Shown: in pieces, positions 14,636-24,527 of the stretch
Layout: every line of letters starts with the position of its first letter
Position numbering within the stretch: the first letter of the stretch is position 1
The notes under the pieces: model-generated
Told to the model about the DNA's origin: nothing
The model's database searches: none
What the model saw: only the letters and a program-made list of their open reading frames with translations
DNA from: CALFXN01 sp937957815
GTDB lineage: Bacteria > Synergistota > Synergistia > Synergistales > Aminobacteriaceae
Direction of reading: 5' to 3'
Length of the DNA: 35,006 bases
Assembly: GCA_036788195.1 (NCBI GenBank)
Contig: DAIQNX010000031.1
Coordinates: forward strand, 1-35,006
Position numbers and translations under genes: made by a program

Positions 14636-17600
14636 ATGCGGCGTCACACACGCTTCGCGCTCGCGGGAATCGTTGTCGCTGCCGTGTCGACGTTCGTCGC
14701 GGCGTCACCCGACGCGGGCCGGGCATCGTCCTCCAGGCCGATCGAACGGTTTGGATTTTCGGACTTCCGGATCTCCCCGTCGCCGTTTTCGCCGGCCTTC
14801 AGCCCCGGAAAGAAAGATGTCGCCTCCTTCCGGGCACGCACCGATCGGGCCGTTCCGCTGCTCTTCAGGATCTCCTCGGGAGACGCGCCCGTCGTCGAGA
14901 TTCCGCCGCGTCGGACGGAATGGCTCGCGGGGGATCGCGAGCGCGTCGGATGGCGGGCCCTTTCGTCCGACGGACTGACGCCCCTCCCCTCCGGGCGCTA
15001 CGTCGTCGACGCCATCTGCCCGTTGACGCTCGAGCGCTCGGCCGGATCGACGGACCGCGATTCCCGGTCCGTCATCGAGAATCCGTACGCCGTCGCCGCC
15101 GACGAGTCCGGGCGGATCTTCGCGGCCTCCCGGCGTTCGCCGCTTCAGGTATTCTCTCCCGACGGCGCCTTTCTGCGCTCCCTCGACCCCGCGTGTGGCG
15201 GGAAGAAGCTGCTGCCGTGCGTCGCGCTGACATGGGGCGACGGGAAGCTCCTGCTGCTCCACCGAAGCGGGCTCTATTCCGTGAACCCGGAGACGGGCGA
15301 GGGAACGCTCCTTCGCGCGGCGGAGCTCGTCCCGCGCGGGATCACCGACAGGGACCTCCTCGCGGCCGGAGGCGGACGCATCGCGCTCGGGTCGCGCTCC
15401 ACGGGACGGGTCTATCTCTGCGCCCCCGACGGATCGGTCTTCCGGACCGTCGTTACGGACGGGCCCGCGGGAGCTCCGTTCACCGACCTGCGCGGCGTCG
15501 CGCTTCTTTCCGACGGCGGCCTCTGGGTGACGTCGATGGAGCGCATCGTCTCTCCCGACACGTTCGCACCACTCGCGCGCCGGTACGACGCGCAGGGAAA
15601 CCTGGTCGCCGACGTGCTTCCCGTGATCGCCGGAGGCTCCTTCCCGATGCCGTCGCCCGGACGCGTCGCGGCGCTCGACGACGGGTCGGCCGTCATCGCG
15701 AGCGCCCAGCCCTTTCCGCCGTCGATCTTCCCGGCCGGATCGCCGTTTTTCAGGATCTTCGCGCGCGTCTCGGCGTCGGGAGATCTCGTCGCGACGTGGG
15801 GCGACGCAGGGAGCGCCCCCGGAAGCTTCGATCGCGTGACGGCGCTCGCCGTCTCGGGGAGCAGGATCGTCGCGGCGGACGGCGGATACAACCACCGCCT
15901 CGTCGTCATGAACGCCTCGGGAGACCTCCTCGGCGCGATCGCGACACCTCCGGAACGGTTCGTCGACCCGATCGGGGCCGTCCGGACACCCGACGGAGGG
16001 ATCCTCGTCGCCGACAGGGAACTCGACCGCTGCGTGCGGCTCGACGCTTCGGGCGACGCGGTTTCGGAATGGCGCGTCTGGGGGGCGCTCCGGGGAATGG
16101 CGCGCATCGACGGACTCTTCGAGGGGCGCGACGGAACCGTGCTCGTGGCCTGCGGGTGGGAAGTCCTGCGCGCCACGGCCTCGGGCGACATCGTCGGGCG
16201 CATCGAACTGCCGCGAACTGCCGCGCCCCCGACGTGGGGCGGCGCGTTCGAGGACGCGTCGGGCGACCTCTGGGCGAGCGAACGGGCCCCTGCGCCGCTG
16301 CGCGTCTTCTCGCGCGACGGAGCGCTTCTCGGTACGATCGCGCCTGTCTCGGAGGCACGCGGATTCTTCGGCCCGCTCTGTTCGGGCGAGGGCGGCGTAT
16401 GGGCCCAGTGTCGGATATCCGGCGACCGGGAAAGGACTGCGGCCGTGCTTCTGGACCCGGCGACGCGGGCAGTCGCCTGGACCGTTCCATTCGAAGATGT
16501 CCGTAACTCAGGCGACGAGGCGGGTCCGTTCATGCGCATGGACTTCGGCTTCCTCCGGGCGTCGCGGGGGGATCTCCACGCGTTCGGTTCCGACGGACGA
16601 GGCCTGTGGTCGCTCGGCGGAACGCAGGGCGAGGGGTACACGATCGCGGCGGTCCTCGCACAATCCGGAGACATCACGCTGGTCGAACGCAACCCGTCGC
16701 ACCCGTCGGGGCTGCGCGTCGAGACCTGGTCGCCGCGCGAGACGCTCCTCGGACGGGCGGAAGTCGTCGCGGACAACGAGCCTCCCGTCGTGCGCCTCGA
16801 TCCCGTGCTCCTTCCCGTGCCGGGAGCTTCGGGAACCGTGACGCTGACGGGAACCATTGCGGACACGAATCCCGAACGGTACGTCGTCTCCTGGGCGTCG
16901 CGGAAATACGAGCCGCGACGGTGGTCGTCGCTCGCCGCAATTCCGATGTCGGCCGATGTCCGAGGCATTCTCGCGCGCTGGTCGCTCTCGCGCGCGGCGC
17001 GGGACGCCGGGATCGACGTTCGCGTGAGCGCCCGCGACGCGGCGTGGAACGAAAACGGCGACGAGATCCGCATCGCCTTCGACGAGGACGGCGACGGATT
17101 TTCCAACGAGGTCGAGGTTTCGTGGGGAACCGACCCGCACCGATTCACGACGATCGGGAGCGTCGATCTCGAGGTGGACCTCGACGCGCTGCTGCGCCCC
17201 TACAGCTTCGCGGACGTTCCGACGCATGTGCGCTTCCGCGCCTTCGACGCCGCAAAAAAGGAACTCACTTCGGCCCGAATTTCCGTTTCCGCGGACGCGG
17301 GAGCCCTGACGGGGACGAACGGTTCCGTGACGTGGACGCCCCCGCCCGGGGACGGGCATGGGCTCTTTACGGTCTCGTTCCCGATGCAGGCGATCGACGG
17401 GCGAATCTTCGCGTCGGCCGACGCGTCGTTCTCGCTCCGCTACGCCGTCGACGGCGACAGGGACTGGCGTCCCGACGCGGAGGAAACGGCGTCTCCGGCG
17501 TCCGGCGACGTGTTCGCGTCGCTGCCCGCGAACCCGGATACGGACGGCGACGGCGTTCCGGACGGGCTGGACCTGGTCCCGGGCTGGACGCCTTCGGATC

Positions 17601-20158
17601 GCGACTGGTCGAGCACGTACCTGCCGCACACCCTCGGCTGGGGGACGACCTTCCGGTTCTACGGCCTCGGAGGCGCGAAGAGCTCCGTGAGCAAGTACGG
17701 ATCGAGCGCGACGACGAAGGCCATCCTGCGGAGCGACGCCGTCGCCGACGGCGACAAGATGACGGACCTCGTGAACCGGCTGCTTTCGGGCGTCCCGCTC
17801 GCGCAGGGGGACGACAGGACGATTCTCGAACAGGTGACGGACTACCTGCGCTCGTCGACCGAATGGATGAAAACGGATCGCCCCGTCGGCCCCTCCGCCC
17901 CCTCCGGTCCTCCGCCGAATCTGATGGACGCTCCCGGGGGCGGAGAGCCGTGGCGGGCCATCCGTTCGACGCTGCGGCAGATCCCGACGGACAATGAGGA
18001 ATACCTCGGACGGTACGTTCTCGAAGGACTCCTCCACCCGACGACAGTCTTTGACTATTATTCGCTCGAGTCGGAGATGGACGTGACGGTCGGAAACGTC
18101 GCGTGGATCGACGGACGGGTCGGGACAAACCCGTCCGCGGATACGATCTTCGCTCGCCCGACCGGCGGTTCCTTCGCCACGTTCCAGCTTCGTCCGGCGG
18201 TTCCGGCGAGCGCGGGCGGCATCCACCGGAACTTCCTCGTCGCGTCGTTCCCCGGGAGCGAGGGGCGGAACGACCGAAAATTGACGATCCAGTGGCGCAT
18301 CGTCTCGCCGGACATCGACCGGACTGCCGGGAACGACACGGGAACGCGGACGCGCCCGGCGTGGTTCGTTCAGGTCTTCCACGCGAACGACTTCGTCGAA
18401 ACCACGGCGACCCTGATACGGACGCGGGCTCCCTTTTCGTCGGAAACGCTGACGCTCTTCAGCGCCCCGTGGTACCGGGCGCTCTACGAGGGCGTGATCG
18501 AGGGACGTCCGGCCGGGATGAACGTCTACGAGGGCAGTCTCGAAATTCCCGGAATCGCGCTGTTCCCGTCGCCCTCGTATGTCGTCCGGATGACGTCGTT
18601 CTGGCTCGTCGTGAAGGAGGGACCGCTCCCCTGCCCGCTCGATAACGCGCACACCATTCCCGCGAACCGCGAGGATTGCCTCTCCTGCCGCGGATCGGTC
18701 CGCCGCCGGTACGGCGAGCCGATCGACCGATTCGACCTGAAGGTGAGCGGTGTCACGGTCGAAGCGAGGCTCGGGAGCATTCGGTGGATCTATCGCCGGA
18801 CCGGACACGCGGCAACGCTGACGTCCGACGCCATGTGCGCCGTCGCCGATGTCTTTCCGAAGGTCTGTATCGTCCGGGACGGGTACGCGCTCATGAAGGG
18901 TCTCTTGACGGACGTACCGCTCTACTCGGGGAGCGGGAATCTCACGGTGGGGGGCCTGAGCGTCGCGTGGATGGACCGGCCTCCTCCGGATGGCCTCGGC
19001 GGCAACAGGGATGAAGCCGCGACCCGGCTGAATGGAGACACGTTGCGGCGTCTCACGGAGATGGACGCGGTCTTCATGTACGTTCCCAACGCGGCGCTCG
19101 GGGATCTCGCGATGGAGCGGATCCCGTGGACCTCAGGGACGTGGTATTATCCGGGGTCTGACGGAGAGAGGCTCTTCGACGGTCTGTGGATCGACGTCGT
19201 CCGGACCGACGCGGCCCGCAGGGGCGTTTCATGGCGAAGGATCCCGTTCTGGGACGGCTTCGCTGGGGATCTGTCCGGCCGTGCGGCGTCGGCGGACGCG
19301 ATTTCGATCCTCCGGCCCGTCGGATCGGGGCGGATGCTGGTCCGAACGGATAGCGCCGTCCCCCTCTCCGGCGATCTCGCGGCGAAAACGACCTCGATGG
19401 TCACGGTCGGCGTGGGCGAGACGACCGAAGCGATCATCGACGAATGCGACGCGTCCCGCGTCACGACGGCCGTGAAGATCGCGGCGGTCGTCGCGGACGA
19501 TCATCCGTCGGCGATTTTCCTTTCCGACGGCATCAACGTCACATCCTGTCTCGCGGAGGGCGACGCCGTCGGAGCGATGATCTGCTCGCTCTCGGCCGGA
19601 GCCAAGATGTCGAAGACGCTGCTGTCGTCGTTTCTGTTCAGGGGGAGCAGGCTCCAAGGCAGTCTCTGGGCGAAAGGGCTCGACATCCCTGTGCTCAGGT
19701 CGCGGACCTTCGCGTCGGCGGGGTGCGCGCTCAACGTCGCCGGAGCCGTCGCGGGGGCGCTCGAAATCGCCTACTGGATCCACCGCTACAACCGGACCGA
19801 CGACATCCTTCTGAAACAGGAGGCGGTCAGGCAGGCAGTCGCGGTCGGCATCGACACGGGCATCGGAATCATGCCTCAGGGGAGCCTCATCCTGATCCCG
19901 TGGACCGTCAGCGCGCTCGCGACGCAGCAGATTCTCCGGGAACTGGGCTTCGGCCTCTCGCCGCTCGCGGAGAAGATGGTCACGCCGGGGCAGTCGCTGA
20001 CGACGCTGGCGCTCCACCTTTTGCCGAAGAGCGTCTCGAAGGAAGAGGCCGACATGGTCGCGGAACTCGCGCAGAAGGACGCGATCGGCCGGTGCACGAA
20101 CTACAACCGCGACCCGGCGCGGAAGGCGACGTACATCTATATCCCGCCGGGGTACTGA
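14636..20158 (+). CDS. Giant secreted multidomain protein, C-terminal half unrecognised
   Basis: 1840-residue exported protein of unknown function. A signal peptide (1-32) precedes an Ig-like region of the FlgD type (about 35-125: RISPSPFSPAFSPGKKDVAS, later PLPSGRYVVDA). Residues about 135-710 form a beta-propeller-like run with NHL-style blades (ENPYAVAADESGRIFAA, ADGGYNHRLVVMNASGDLLG); several blades carry SGD where DG is usual. Around 816-830 and 938-975 lie Ca-binding, thrombospondin-type-3-like repeats (DEDGDGFSNEVE, DTDGDGVPDGLD). The second half (about 990-1840) matches nothing I know; it has a Cys cluster near 1332-1352 (CPLDN, then CLSC) and hydrophobic stretches near 1700-1775. ATG 14636 follows GAGGAGGTG; the upstream in-frame ATG lacks a site. 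It is transcribed alone with a strong terminator. A surface or extracellular role is likely. Confidence 0.85.
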   Translation: MRRHTRFALAGIVVAAVSTFVAASPDAGRASSSRPIERFGFSDFRISPSPFSPAFSPGKKDVASFRARTDRAVPLLFRISSGDAPVVEIPPRRTEWLAGDRERVGWRALSSDGLTPLPSGRYVVDAICPLTLERSAGSTDRDSRSVIENPYAVAADESGRIFAASRRSPLQVFSPDGAFLRSLDPACGGKKLLPCVALTWGDGKLLLLHRSGLYSVNPETGEGTLLRAAELVPRGITDRDLLAAGGGRIALGSRSTGRVYLCAPDGSVFRTVVTDGPAGAPFTDLRGVALLSDGGLWVTSMERIVSPDTFAPLARRYDAQGNLVADVLPVIAGGSFPMPSPGRVAALDDGSAVIASAQPFPPSIFPAGSPFFRIFARVSASGDLVATWGDAGSAPGSFDRVTALAVSGSRIVAADGGYNHRLVVMNASGDLLGAIATPPERFVDPIGAVRTPDGGILVADRELDRCVRLDASGDAVSEWRVWGALRGMARIDGLFEGRDGTVLVACGWEVLRATASGDIVGRIELPRTAAPPTWGGAFEDASGDLWASERAPAPLRVFSRDGALLGTIAPVSEARGFFGPLCSGEGGVWAQCRISGDRERTAAVLLDPATRAVAWTVPFEDVRNSGDEAGPFMRMDFGFLRASRGDLHAFGSDGRGLWSLGGTQGEGYTIAAVLAQSGDITLVERNPSHPSGLRVETWSPRETLLGRAEVVADNEPPVVRLDPVLLPVPGASGTVTLTGTIADTNPERYVVSWASRKYEPRRWSSLAAIPMSADVRGILARWSLSRAARDAGIDVRVSARDAAWNENGDEIRIAFDEDGDGFSNEVEVSWGTDPHRFTTIGSVDLEVDLDALLRPYSFADVPTHVRFRAFDAAKKELTSARISVSADAGALTGTNGSVTWTPPPGDGHGLFTVSFPMQAIDGRIFASADASFSLRYAVDGDRDWRPDAEETASPASGDVFASLPANPDTDGDGVPDGLDLVPGWTPSDRDWSSTYLPHTLGWGTTFRFYGLGGAKSSVSKYGSSATTKAILRSDAVADGDKMTDLVNRLLSGVPLAQGDDRTILEQVTDYLRSSTEWMKTDRPVGPSAPSGPPPNLMDAPGGGEPWRAIRSTLRQIPTDNEEYLGRYVLEGLLHPTTVFDYYSLESEMDVTVGNVAWIDGRVGTNPSADTIFARPTGGSFATFQLRPAVPASAGGIHRNFLVASFPGSEGRNDRKLTIQWRIVSPDIDRTAGNDTGTRTRPAWFVQVFHANDFVETTATLIRTRAPFSSETLTLFSAPWYRALYEGVIEGRPAGMNVYEGSLEIPGIALFPSPSYVVRMTSFWLVVKEGPLPCPLDNAHTIPANREDCLSCRGSVRRRYGEPIDRFDLKVSGVTVEARLGSIRWIYRRTGHAATLTSDAMCAVADVFPKVCIVRDGYALMKGLLTDVPLYSGSGNLTVGGLSVAWMDRPPPDGLGGNRDEAATRLNGDTLRRLTEMDAVFMYVPNAALGDLAMERIPWTSGTWYYPGSDGERLFDGLWIDVVRTDAARRGVSWRRIPFWDGFAGDLSGRAASADAISILRPVGSGRMLVRTDSAVPLSGDLAAKTTSMVTVGVGETTEAIIDECDASRVTTAVKIAAVVADDHPSAIFLSDGINVTSCLAEGDAVGAMICSLSAGAKMSKTLLSSFLFRGSRLQGSLWAKGLDIPVLRSRTFASAGCALNVAGAVAGALEIAYWIHRYNRTDDILLKQEAVRQAVAVGIDTGIGIMPQGSLILIPWTVSALATQQILRELGFGLSPLAEKMVTPGQSLTTLALHLLPKSVSKEEADMVAELAQKDAIGRCTNYNRDPARKATYIYIPPGY

Positions 20159-20171
20159 GGTCGAAAGCAAC

Positions 20172-20214
20172 AAAGGCGCAACGCACAACATTGTCCGACG
20201 TGCGTTGCGCCTTT
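20172..20214. terminator. Bidirectional terminator between convergent genes
   Basis: AAAGGCGCAACGCAC (20172-20186) and GTGCGTTGCGCCTTT (20200-20214) form a perfect 15-bp stem with a 13-base loop. It lies between the stop of the giant gene and that of the metallophosphoesterase. Short T and A ends on both sides suit termination in both directions. Confidence 0.85.
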
Positions 20215-20236
20215 CGTCGATCCGATTGTGGAGCGG

Positions 20237-21964
20237 TTATTTCCGAAGCGGCGTTCCGATGTTCCGGATCTTCGCCTGCATTTCCGGGCTCAGCCGGATG
20301 ACGAGTTCCGCGTTGTACGATCCGTTCGGCGCCGGGTCCAGTTCGTTCCGGAACAGTTGTTGCGCCGCGACGGAATACGCGCGTGACGTGGCCGCGGGCG
20401 ATCCGTCGGCGACCGCGGGATCGACATCGGTCGTCAGGATCGAAACGGTGTCGTCGCTGTTGCGGACGATCTCGAACATGCGGAACTGCTGCGGGTAGTC
20501 GCGAAGCGACGACGTCTCGACCTGCCAGAAGCCGAGTTCGGGGCGCGCGGGATCGGGCGACGGAAACGCCGTGACGGTGTTGACGTGGCGGTGCCCCGCG
20601 ATCCAGAGGATGAGATTCGGATAGCTGTGAAGTGTGGCGAACAGCTCCTGTTCGGTGACGCACGCCTTGGCCCACCAGCCGTCCAGTGCGCCCGCCGGAC
20701 GGACGCCGATCGGGATGTGCGCCGCGATGATCATGAGTTTTCCGTCGGCCTGCCCCTTCTCGAGCTGCGCCATGAGCCAGGCGTATCGCTCGGCGTCGAG
20801 CGAGCCGTGCCCGTAGCCCTGGAAAAAGACGTCGTCCGCCCTCTGGGTGTCGTCGAGGACGATGACCCGGAGCGGAACGTCCGCCTTCGGCTCGAACGTA
20901 TAGCAGGCGAAGCCGGTCTCGATGGCCTCGCGCGGGAAACCGTGACCGGCGGGGCTGGACGAGGAGTTGAAGAACTCGGCGATCCATTCGTTTCTCGTCA
21001 GGGAGCGGCGGTTTGTGTCGGCCGCGAGCGCCTTCACGGGCGTCGGGAAGTCCATGGACGTTCCAGCGCCGTAGATGTCGCCGTACACGGTCCGGCCGTC
21101 GACCGCGCCCATGGAGTAGTCCCGCTTGTTGACGCCGTCGGGATCGTAGAACAGCTGCTGGAACGTCCCAAGCCGGACGATCTCGTCGCCCGTGTAGGTC
21201 TGCCGGAGATAGTCGTTCACGGGAACCGAGCCGATGTAGAAGTGATCGTGATTGCCGAGCGCCTGGTACCACGGGATCGTTGTGTCGAGCCCGACGGCCT
21301 TGTAGGCGTCCTGGTAGTCGTTGTGCGGTCCGGGAACGGGGTCGTCCTTGACGCCGGAGTCGGGGTTGATGTTCTTGCCGTCCAGGACGTCGATATACCA
21401 CCGGAGCTCGTTGTACTGGGTGTCGTTGCACGTATCGCCCAGGGAGATCCCGAAATCGAACGGATTCGTCTTGTGGAGGGCGTTGACCGTCTGGACGGCC
21501 GCGTCGAGAACGTGGGTCGTGTACAGCATGACCGGGGAGTACCCCGAGGAGATGCCGCCCTTGTAGCCGTAATAGATCGCCTGGCAGGGGGATTCCTTGT
21601 CGGAGATATGGATATCTGTGATCGCGAAGAAATTCAGAAGCCGCGCGGCGTGGCCGGCCGATGCGGCGTCGTACGAGGCCGGCATGAGGTCGAGCCGCTT
21701 CTCGTGCGGCATTCCGGGGCCGTAATGCCACGTGCCGTAGCCGTCCTGCTCGAATTTCCAGATCTCATACGGATAGACCGCCGCGGCGGTTTGGGGAACC
21801 GCGTCGAGCGAGACGACTCGCGAAAGCGTCGTCTGCACGTCGGACGCGATCCTGTACTCCGCAAGCTCGATTCTATCGCCGCCGACGCATCCCCATGACG
21901 AAAACGCCAGAAAACCCATGGATACAACCAGAACAACCTTTTTGAATTCAAATGACAGTCTCAA
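20237..21964 (-). CDS. Secreted calcineurin-like metallophosphoesterase
   Basis: 575-residue exported phosphoesterase with a two-metal centre. All the signature blocks are present: D117 and H119 (ITDIHIS), D177 (SLGDTCND), N238-H239-D240 (ALGNHDH), a later metal His in IAAHIPIG, and WIAGHRHVN. The N-terminus is a signal peptide with a possible lipoprotein Cys at 26 (SSWGC), a loose match to a lipobox. Length and layout fit a subfamily of large bacterial metallophosphoesterases (TIGR03768-like from memory, not verified). The start is TTG 21962-21964 with GGGGAG six bases upstream; no better ATG is available before the signal peptide. It has its own promoter, downstream of the paralogue pair. 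Substrate unknown. Confidence 0.92.
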   Translation of the reverse strand: MRLSFEFKKVVLVVSMGFLAFSSWGCVGGDRIELAEYRIASDVQTTLSRVVSLDAVPQTAAAVYPYEIWKFEQDGYGTWHYGPGMPHEKRLDLMPASYDAASAGHAARLLNFFAITDIHISDKESPCQAIYYGYKGGISSGYSPVMLYTTHVLDAAVQTVNALHKTNPFDFGISLGDTCNDTQYNELRWYIDVLDGKNINPDSGVKDDPVPGPHNDYQDAYKAVGLDTTIPWYQALGNHDHFYIGSVPVNDYLRQTYTGDEIVRLGTFQQLFYDPDGVNKRDYSMGAVDGRTVYGDIYGAGTSMDFPTPVKALAADTNRRSLTRNEWIAEFFNSSSSPAGHGFPREAIETGFACYTFEPKADVPLRVIVLDDTQRADDVFFQGYGHGSLDAERYAWLMAQLEKGQADGKLMIIAAHIPIGVRPAGALDGWWAKACVTEQELFATLHSYPNLILWIAGHRHVNTVTAFPSPDPARPELGFWQVETSSLRDYPQQFRMFEIVRNSDDTVSILTTDVDPAVADGSPAATSRAYSVAAQQLFRNELDPAPNGSYNAELVIRLSPEMQAKIRNIGTPLRK

Positions 21965-21983
21965 GAACGTCTCCCCTTTTCGT

Positions 21984-22012
21984 ATTATGGCATGACAGAT
22001 GTCGCCTGTGAG
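21984..22012 (-). promoter_or_regulatory. Promoter of the metallophosphoesterase gene
   Basis: Minus-strand CTCACA (22007-22012) and CATAAT (21984-21989) are 17 bases apart, with TGC directly before the -10 box (extended -10). The TTG start is about 20 bases downstream. Confidence 0.5.
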
Positions 22013-22042
22013 ATCCTGCGTGCGCTCGAGCCGTCGGGGATC

Positions 22043-23248
22043 CTACCGCGTGCGTCGCATCTCGACGGTCTGGTTGATCGTCCGGTCGTCGAGGCGCACG
22101 TTCGTCATCGCGCCCGTGGCGCGGTCGTACCTGATGTCGAACGTGTAGCCACTCCCCTGCTCGCGGAGCGTCACGGAAGACGCGTCGGAGGCCGCGACGA
22201 CGATCCGCGAGCCCGTGATCGGATCCGTGTCGAGAACCTCTCCCGCCCGGAGCCGCGCAAGCCCCGCCGGAGGGGCCCAGAGACCGCAGAACTGACCGAC
22301 GCCGCTGACGCGGTCGGTCTCCGACGTTCTCGGCGGCAGCCCCGGAACGGATGCGATCGTATCGTTCGTCCTGTAGCGGATCCATCGGTCGCCCCGCGCC
22401 GTGACGCGGAGGTCGGACCGCATCGCGAACGGAAAGACGGGCGATCCGGGAAGGATGACAGCCTGGCTCCCCTCGAACGCGGCCGTCCGGAGCGTGGCGA
22501 TCCACGGCGGGGGTGGGTCGTTCCGCCACGGAACCCGGAGTTCGCGGAACCCCGCGAACGTGCTCTGGGAGAGAATCCCCTGCGTTCCCTTTCCGAGCTC
22601 CTTCGTGAAGGCCCCGGAGAGCGCCCCGCTCGAAGCGGACCCGGCGTAGAGCAGGATCCCCGTCGCGAGGTCGTAGACCCACGCGCTCTTCGCGTCGCCA
22701 CGGTCGTACTGGAGCCGGATGGCCTTGTACGTGACGCCGCGGACGGCGTAGGGCATCCGCAGGATCCGGACGCCTTCGGCCTCGCCGTCTCTGATCGTGG
22801 CGAGAAAGTCCGGATGGATCCACCAGTCCCCCGCCGCGCCCGGCAGTCCGACGTCCGCGACGGACGCGATCGGCCGAAGGGGGCCGCTCGCGTCCGTGAT
22901 TCCGAGGCTTCGGACGTCGAGAGCGACCCCATGACTGTCGACGCCGGCGATGGTCACTTCGGTATAGCCGTGTCCCCCGGAACCGGAGGTTTCCTCGCGG
23001 CGGTAGCGGTTGCCCCGGGTGTCGATCCAGCCCCCCGCGTCGTCGCGGTAGTAGAGATACCGCGTATCGGGGACGCTCGCGGCGGACGAATAGTAGGTGA
23101 TCTTCACGCCCTCCTTGAGCCAGAACGGAGCGGGGTATCCCCTGAGCTGCGGCCACGCGAGAAGCAGCGGATTGTCCGCGGCGGCCGCTCCGGCGAAGAG
23201 CGACGCGGCGGCACACGCGGCAAGAACCTTGAAAAAGACGGAACGCAT
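22043..23248 (-). CDS. Exported protein of unknown family, paralogue A
   Basis: 401-residue protein with a clear signal peptide (MRSVFFKVLAACAAASLFAG, cleavage after about 24). I do not recognise the family. It shares its whole length with the neighbouring gene: LLLAWPQLRGYPAPFWLKEG near the N-terminus, YTEVTIAGVD, WWIHPDFLATIRDG, RGVTYKAIRL, WVYDLATGILLYAGS, VSGVGQFCGLWAPPAGLARL, VTLREQGSGYTFDIRYD and a basic end. Only two short hydrophobic stretches occur, so it is probably periplasmic or secreted, rich in beta strands. ATG 23246-23248 follows CGGAGGGA. It lies 43 bases after paralogue B in one operon. The YDLATGILLY region resembles outer-membrane carrier-type beta proteins only superficially. 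Confidence 0.85.
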   Translation of the reverse strand: MRSVFFKVLAACAAASLFAGAAAADNPLLLAWPQLRGYPAPFWLKEGVKITYYSSAASVPDTRYLYYRDDAGGWIDTRGNRYRREETSGSGGHGYTEVTIAGVDSHGVALDVRSLGITDASGPLRPIASVADVGLPGAAGDWWIHPDFLATIRDGEAEGVRILRMPYAVRGVTYKAIRLQYDRGDAKSAWVYDLATGILLYAGSASSGALSGAFTKELGKGTQGILSQSTFAGFRELRVPWRNDPPPPWIATLRTAAFEGSQAVILPGSPVFPFAMRSDLRVTARGDRWIRYRTNDTIASVPGLPPRTSETDRVSGVGQFCGLWAPPAGLARLRAGEVLDTDPITGSRIVVAASDASSVTLREQGSGYTFDIRYDRATGAMTNVRLDDRTINQTVEMRRTR

Positions 23249-23291
23249 GATGATCCCTCCGTTTCTTCGGGCACCGGAGCGAGAACGCACG

Positions 23292-24488
23292 TCAGCGTAC
23301 CCGGCGCTGCTCGACGACCTGGTTGAGCGTCCTGTCCACGAAGCGCATCCGCGTCAGCGCTCCCGTGGAGCAGTCATAGACGAAATCGATTTCGTAGCCC
23401 GTCGCCTGTTCGCGAAGCGTGACGGATTCCTCCTCGGCCGTCGCGACGGCGACGCGCGCGCCCGTGAGCGGCGCGGTGTCGATGATCTGCCCCTTTCTGA
23501 GGCGCGAGAGTCCCGCGGGGGGGATCCAGAGTCCGCCGACCTGCGCGATGCCGCTGACGCGGGAGCCCTCGTGGAACCCGGCCGGGAATTCCTGAAGCGC
23601 GGCCGTGGCATCATCGAGCCGATAGCGGAACCACCGCCGCCCCCTGTCCGTCACGGTCATCGTCGACTTGATGGGCGACGGCAGCGCCTGGGCGCCGGGG
23701 AGAATCGTCGTGAAGCTGCCCTCGAACGCCGTCGAGTGGAAATCCGCGATCCACTGCGGCGGAAGGTCGTAGGTCCACGGGAGGGAGATCTCGCGATATT
23801 CGACGAGGATGGTCCGCGCGAGCGTATGCGACGGGAGCGGCGGGAGGTCCGGGGATCGGGGCGTTTGCCGGGCCGTTTCGGAGACGGTTCCGCGGTAGAC
23901 GAGGATTCCGGACTTGAGGTCGTACAGGAGGGCGTGCTTCGCCTCCGGCGTCTCGAAGAGGAATCGGATCGCGTTGTAGGTGATTCCGCGCGTCGTGCAC
24001 GGCGTACGCTGCACGACGATACCATTCGCTGCACCGTCCGGGATCGACGCGAGGGCTTCCGGGGCGATCCACCACTCGCCGACGATTCCGGGAGCTCCGA
24101 CCGCCGCCGTGAACGCCGACGGACGGACGGGGCCTGCGAGCTTCGCGCTGTCGAGGCGGCGGACCGATGCGGCGACGCCCGTGCGGTCAACGGCGACGAC
24201 GCTGACCTCGGTGAAAGTCCGTGCTCCGGTGTCGGTGTCACCTGCGTCGCGGGAGATGGGAGTCTCTCCGGCGTCCTCCCAGGCGGCATCAGCGTCCTGA
24301 ACCGGGATCGACACCGTTTCGTAGGTGAGTCTGACCCCCTCCTTGAGCCAGAAGGGCGCCTGCGCGCCCTTCAATTCCGGCCACGCGCGGAGCAGAAAGG
24401 AATCCGGCGATTCGAACGCATCCGCCACTCCGCACGCGAGCGAAAGCGCGATACACAGATGAAACAGTCCCTGACGGACAGACCTCAT
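23292..24488 (-). CDS. Exported protein of unknown family, paralogue B
   Basis: 398-residue exported protein, tandem paralogue of the next gene. Signal peptide is MRSVRQGLFHLCIALSLACG (cleavage near VADA). Shared blocks are LLRAWPELKGAQAPFWLKEG, FTEVSVVAVDRTGVAASVRR, WWIAPEALASIPDG, RGITYNAIRFLF, LLYDLKSGILVYRGT, VSGIAQVGGLWIPPAGLSRL and LREQATGYEIDFVYD. A variable acidic segment at about 62-90 has no counterpart in A. ATG 24486-24488 follows GGGAGGAA. It is first in the operon and has a recognisable promoter. The family is unknown to me; duplication with moderate divergence suggests two related ligands or partners. Confidence 0.85.
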   Translation of the reverse strand: MRSVRQGLFHLCIALSLACGVADAFESPDSFLLRAWPELKGAQAPFWLKEGVRLTYETVSIPVQDADAAWEDAGETPISRDAGDTDTGARTFTEVSVVAVDRTGVAASVRRLDSAKLAGPVRPSAFTAAVGAPGIVGEWWIAPEALASIPDGAANGIVVQRTPCTTRGITYNAIRFLFETPEAKHALLYDLKSGILVYRGTVSETARQTPRSPDLPPLPSHTLARTILVEYREISLPWTYDLPPQWIADFHSTAFEGSFTTILPGAQALPSPIKSTMTVTDRGRRWFRYRLDDATAALQEFPAGFHEGSRVSGIAQVGGLWIPPAGLSRLRKGQIIDTAPLTGARVAVATAEEESVTLREQATGYEIDFVYDCSTGALTRMRFVDRTLNQVVEQRRVR

Positions 24489-24527
24489 GAAACGTTCCTC
24501 CCTTGATCATCGGCGGCAAGTGCAGTC

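Noticed and set aside
16508..18808. Very long minus-strand open frame (766 codons) opposite the giant secreted-protein gene
   Set aside because: Arg/Asp/Pro-rich with no domain or signal, no ribosome site; it mirrors the GC-rich codon pattern of the plus-strand gene.
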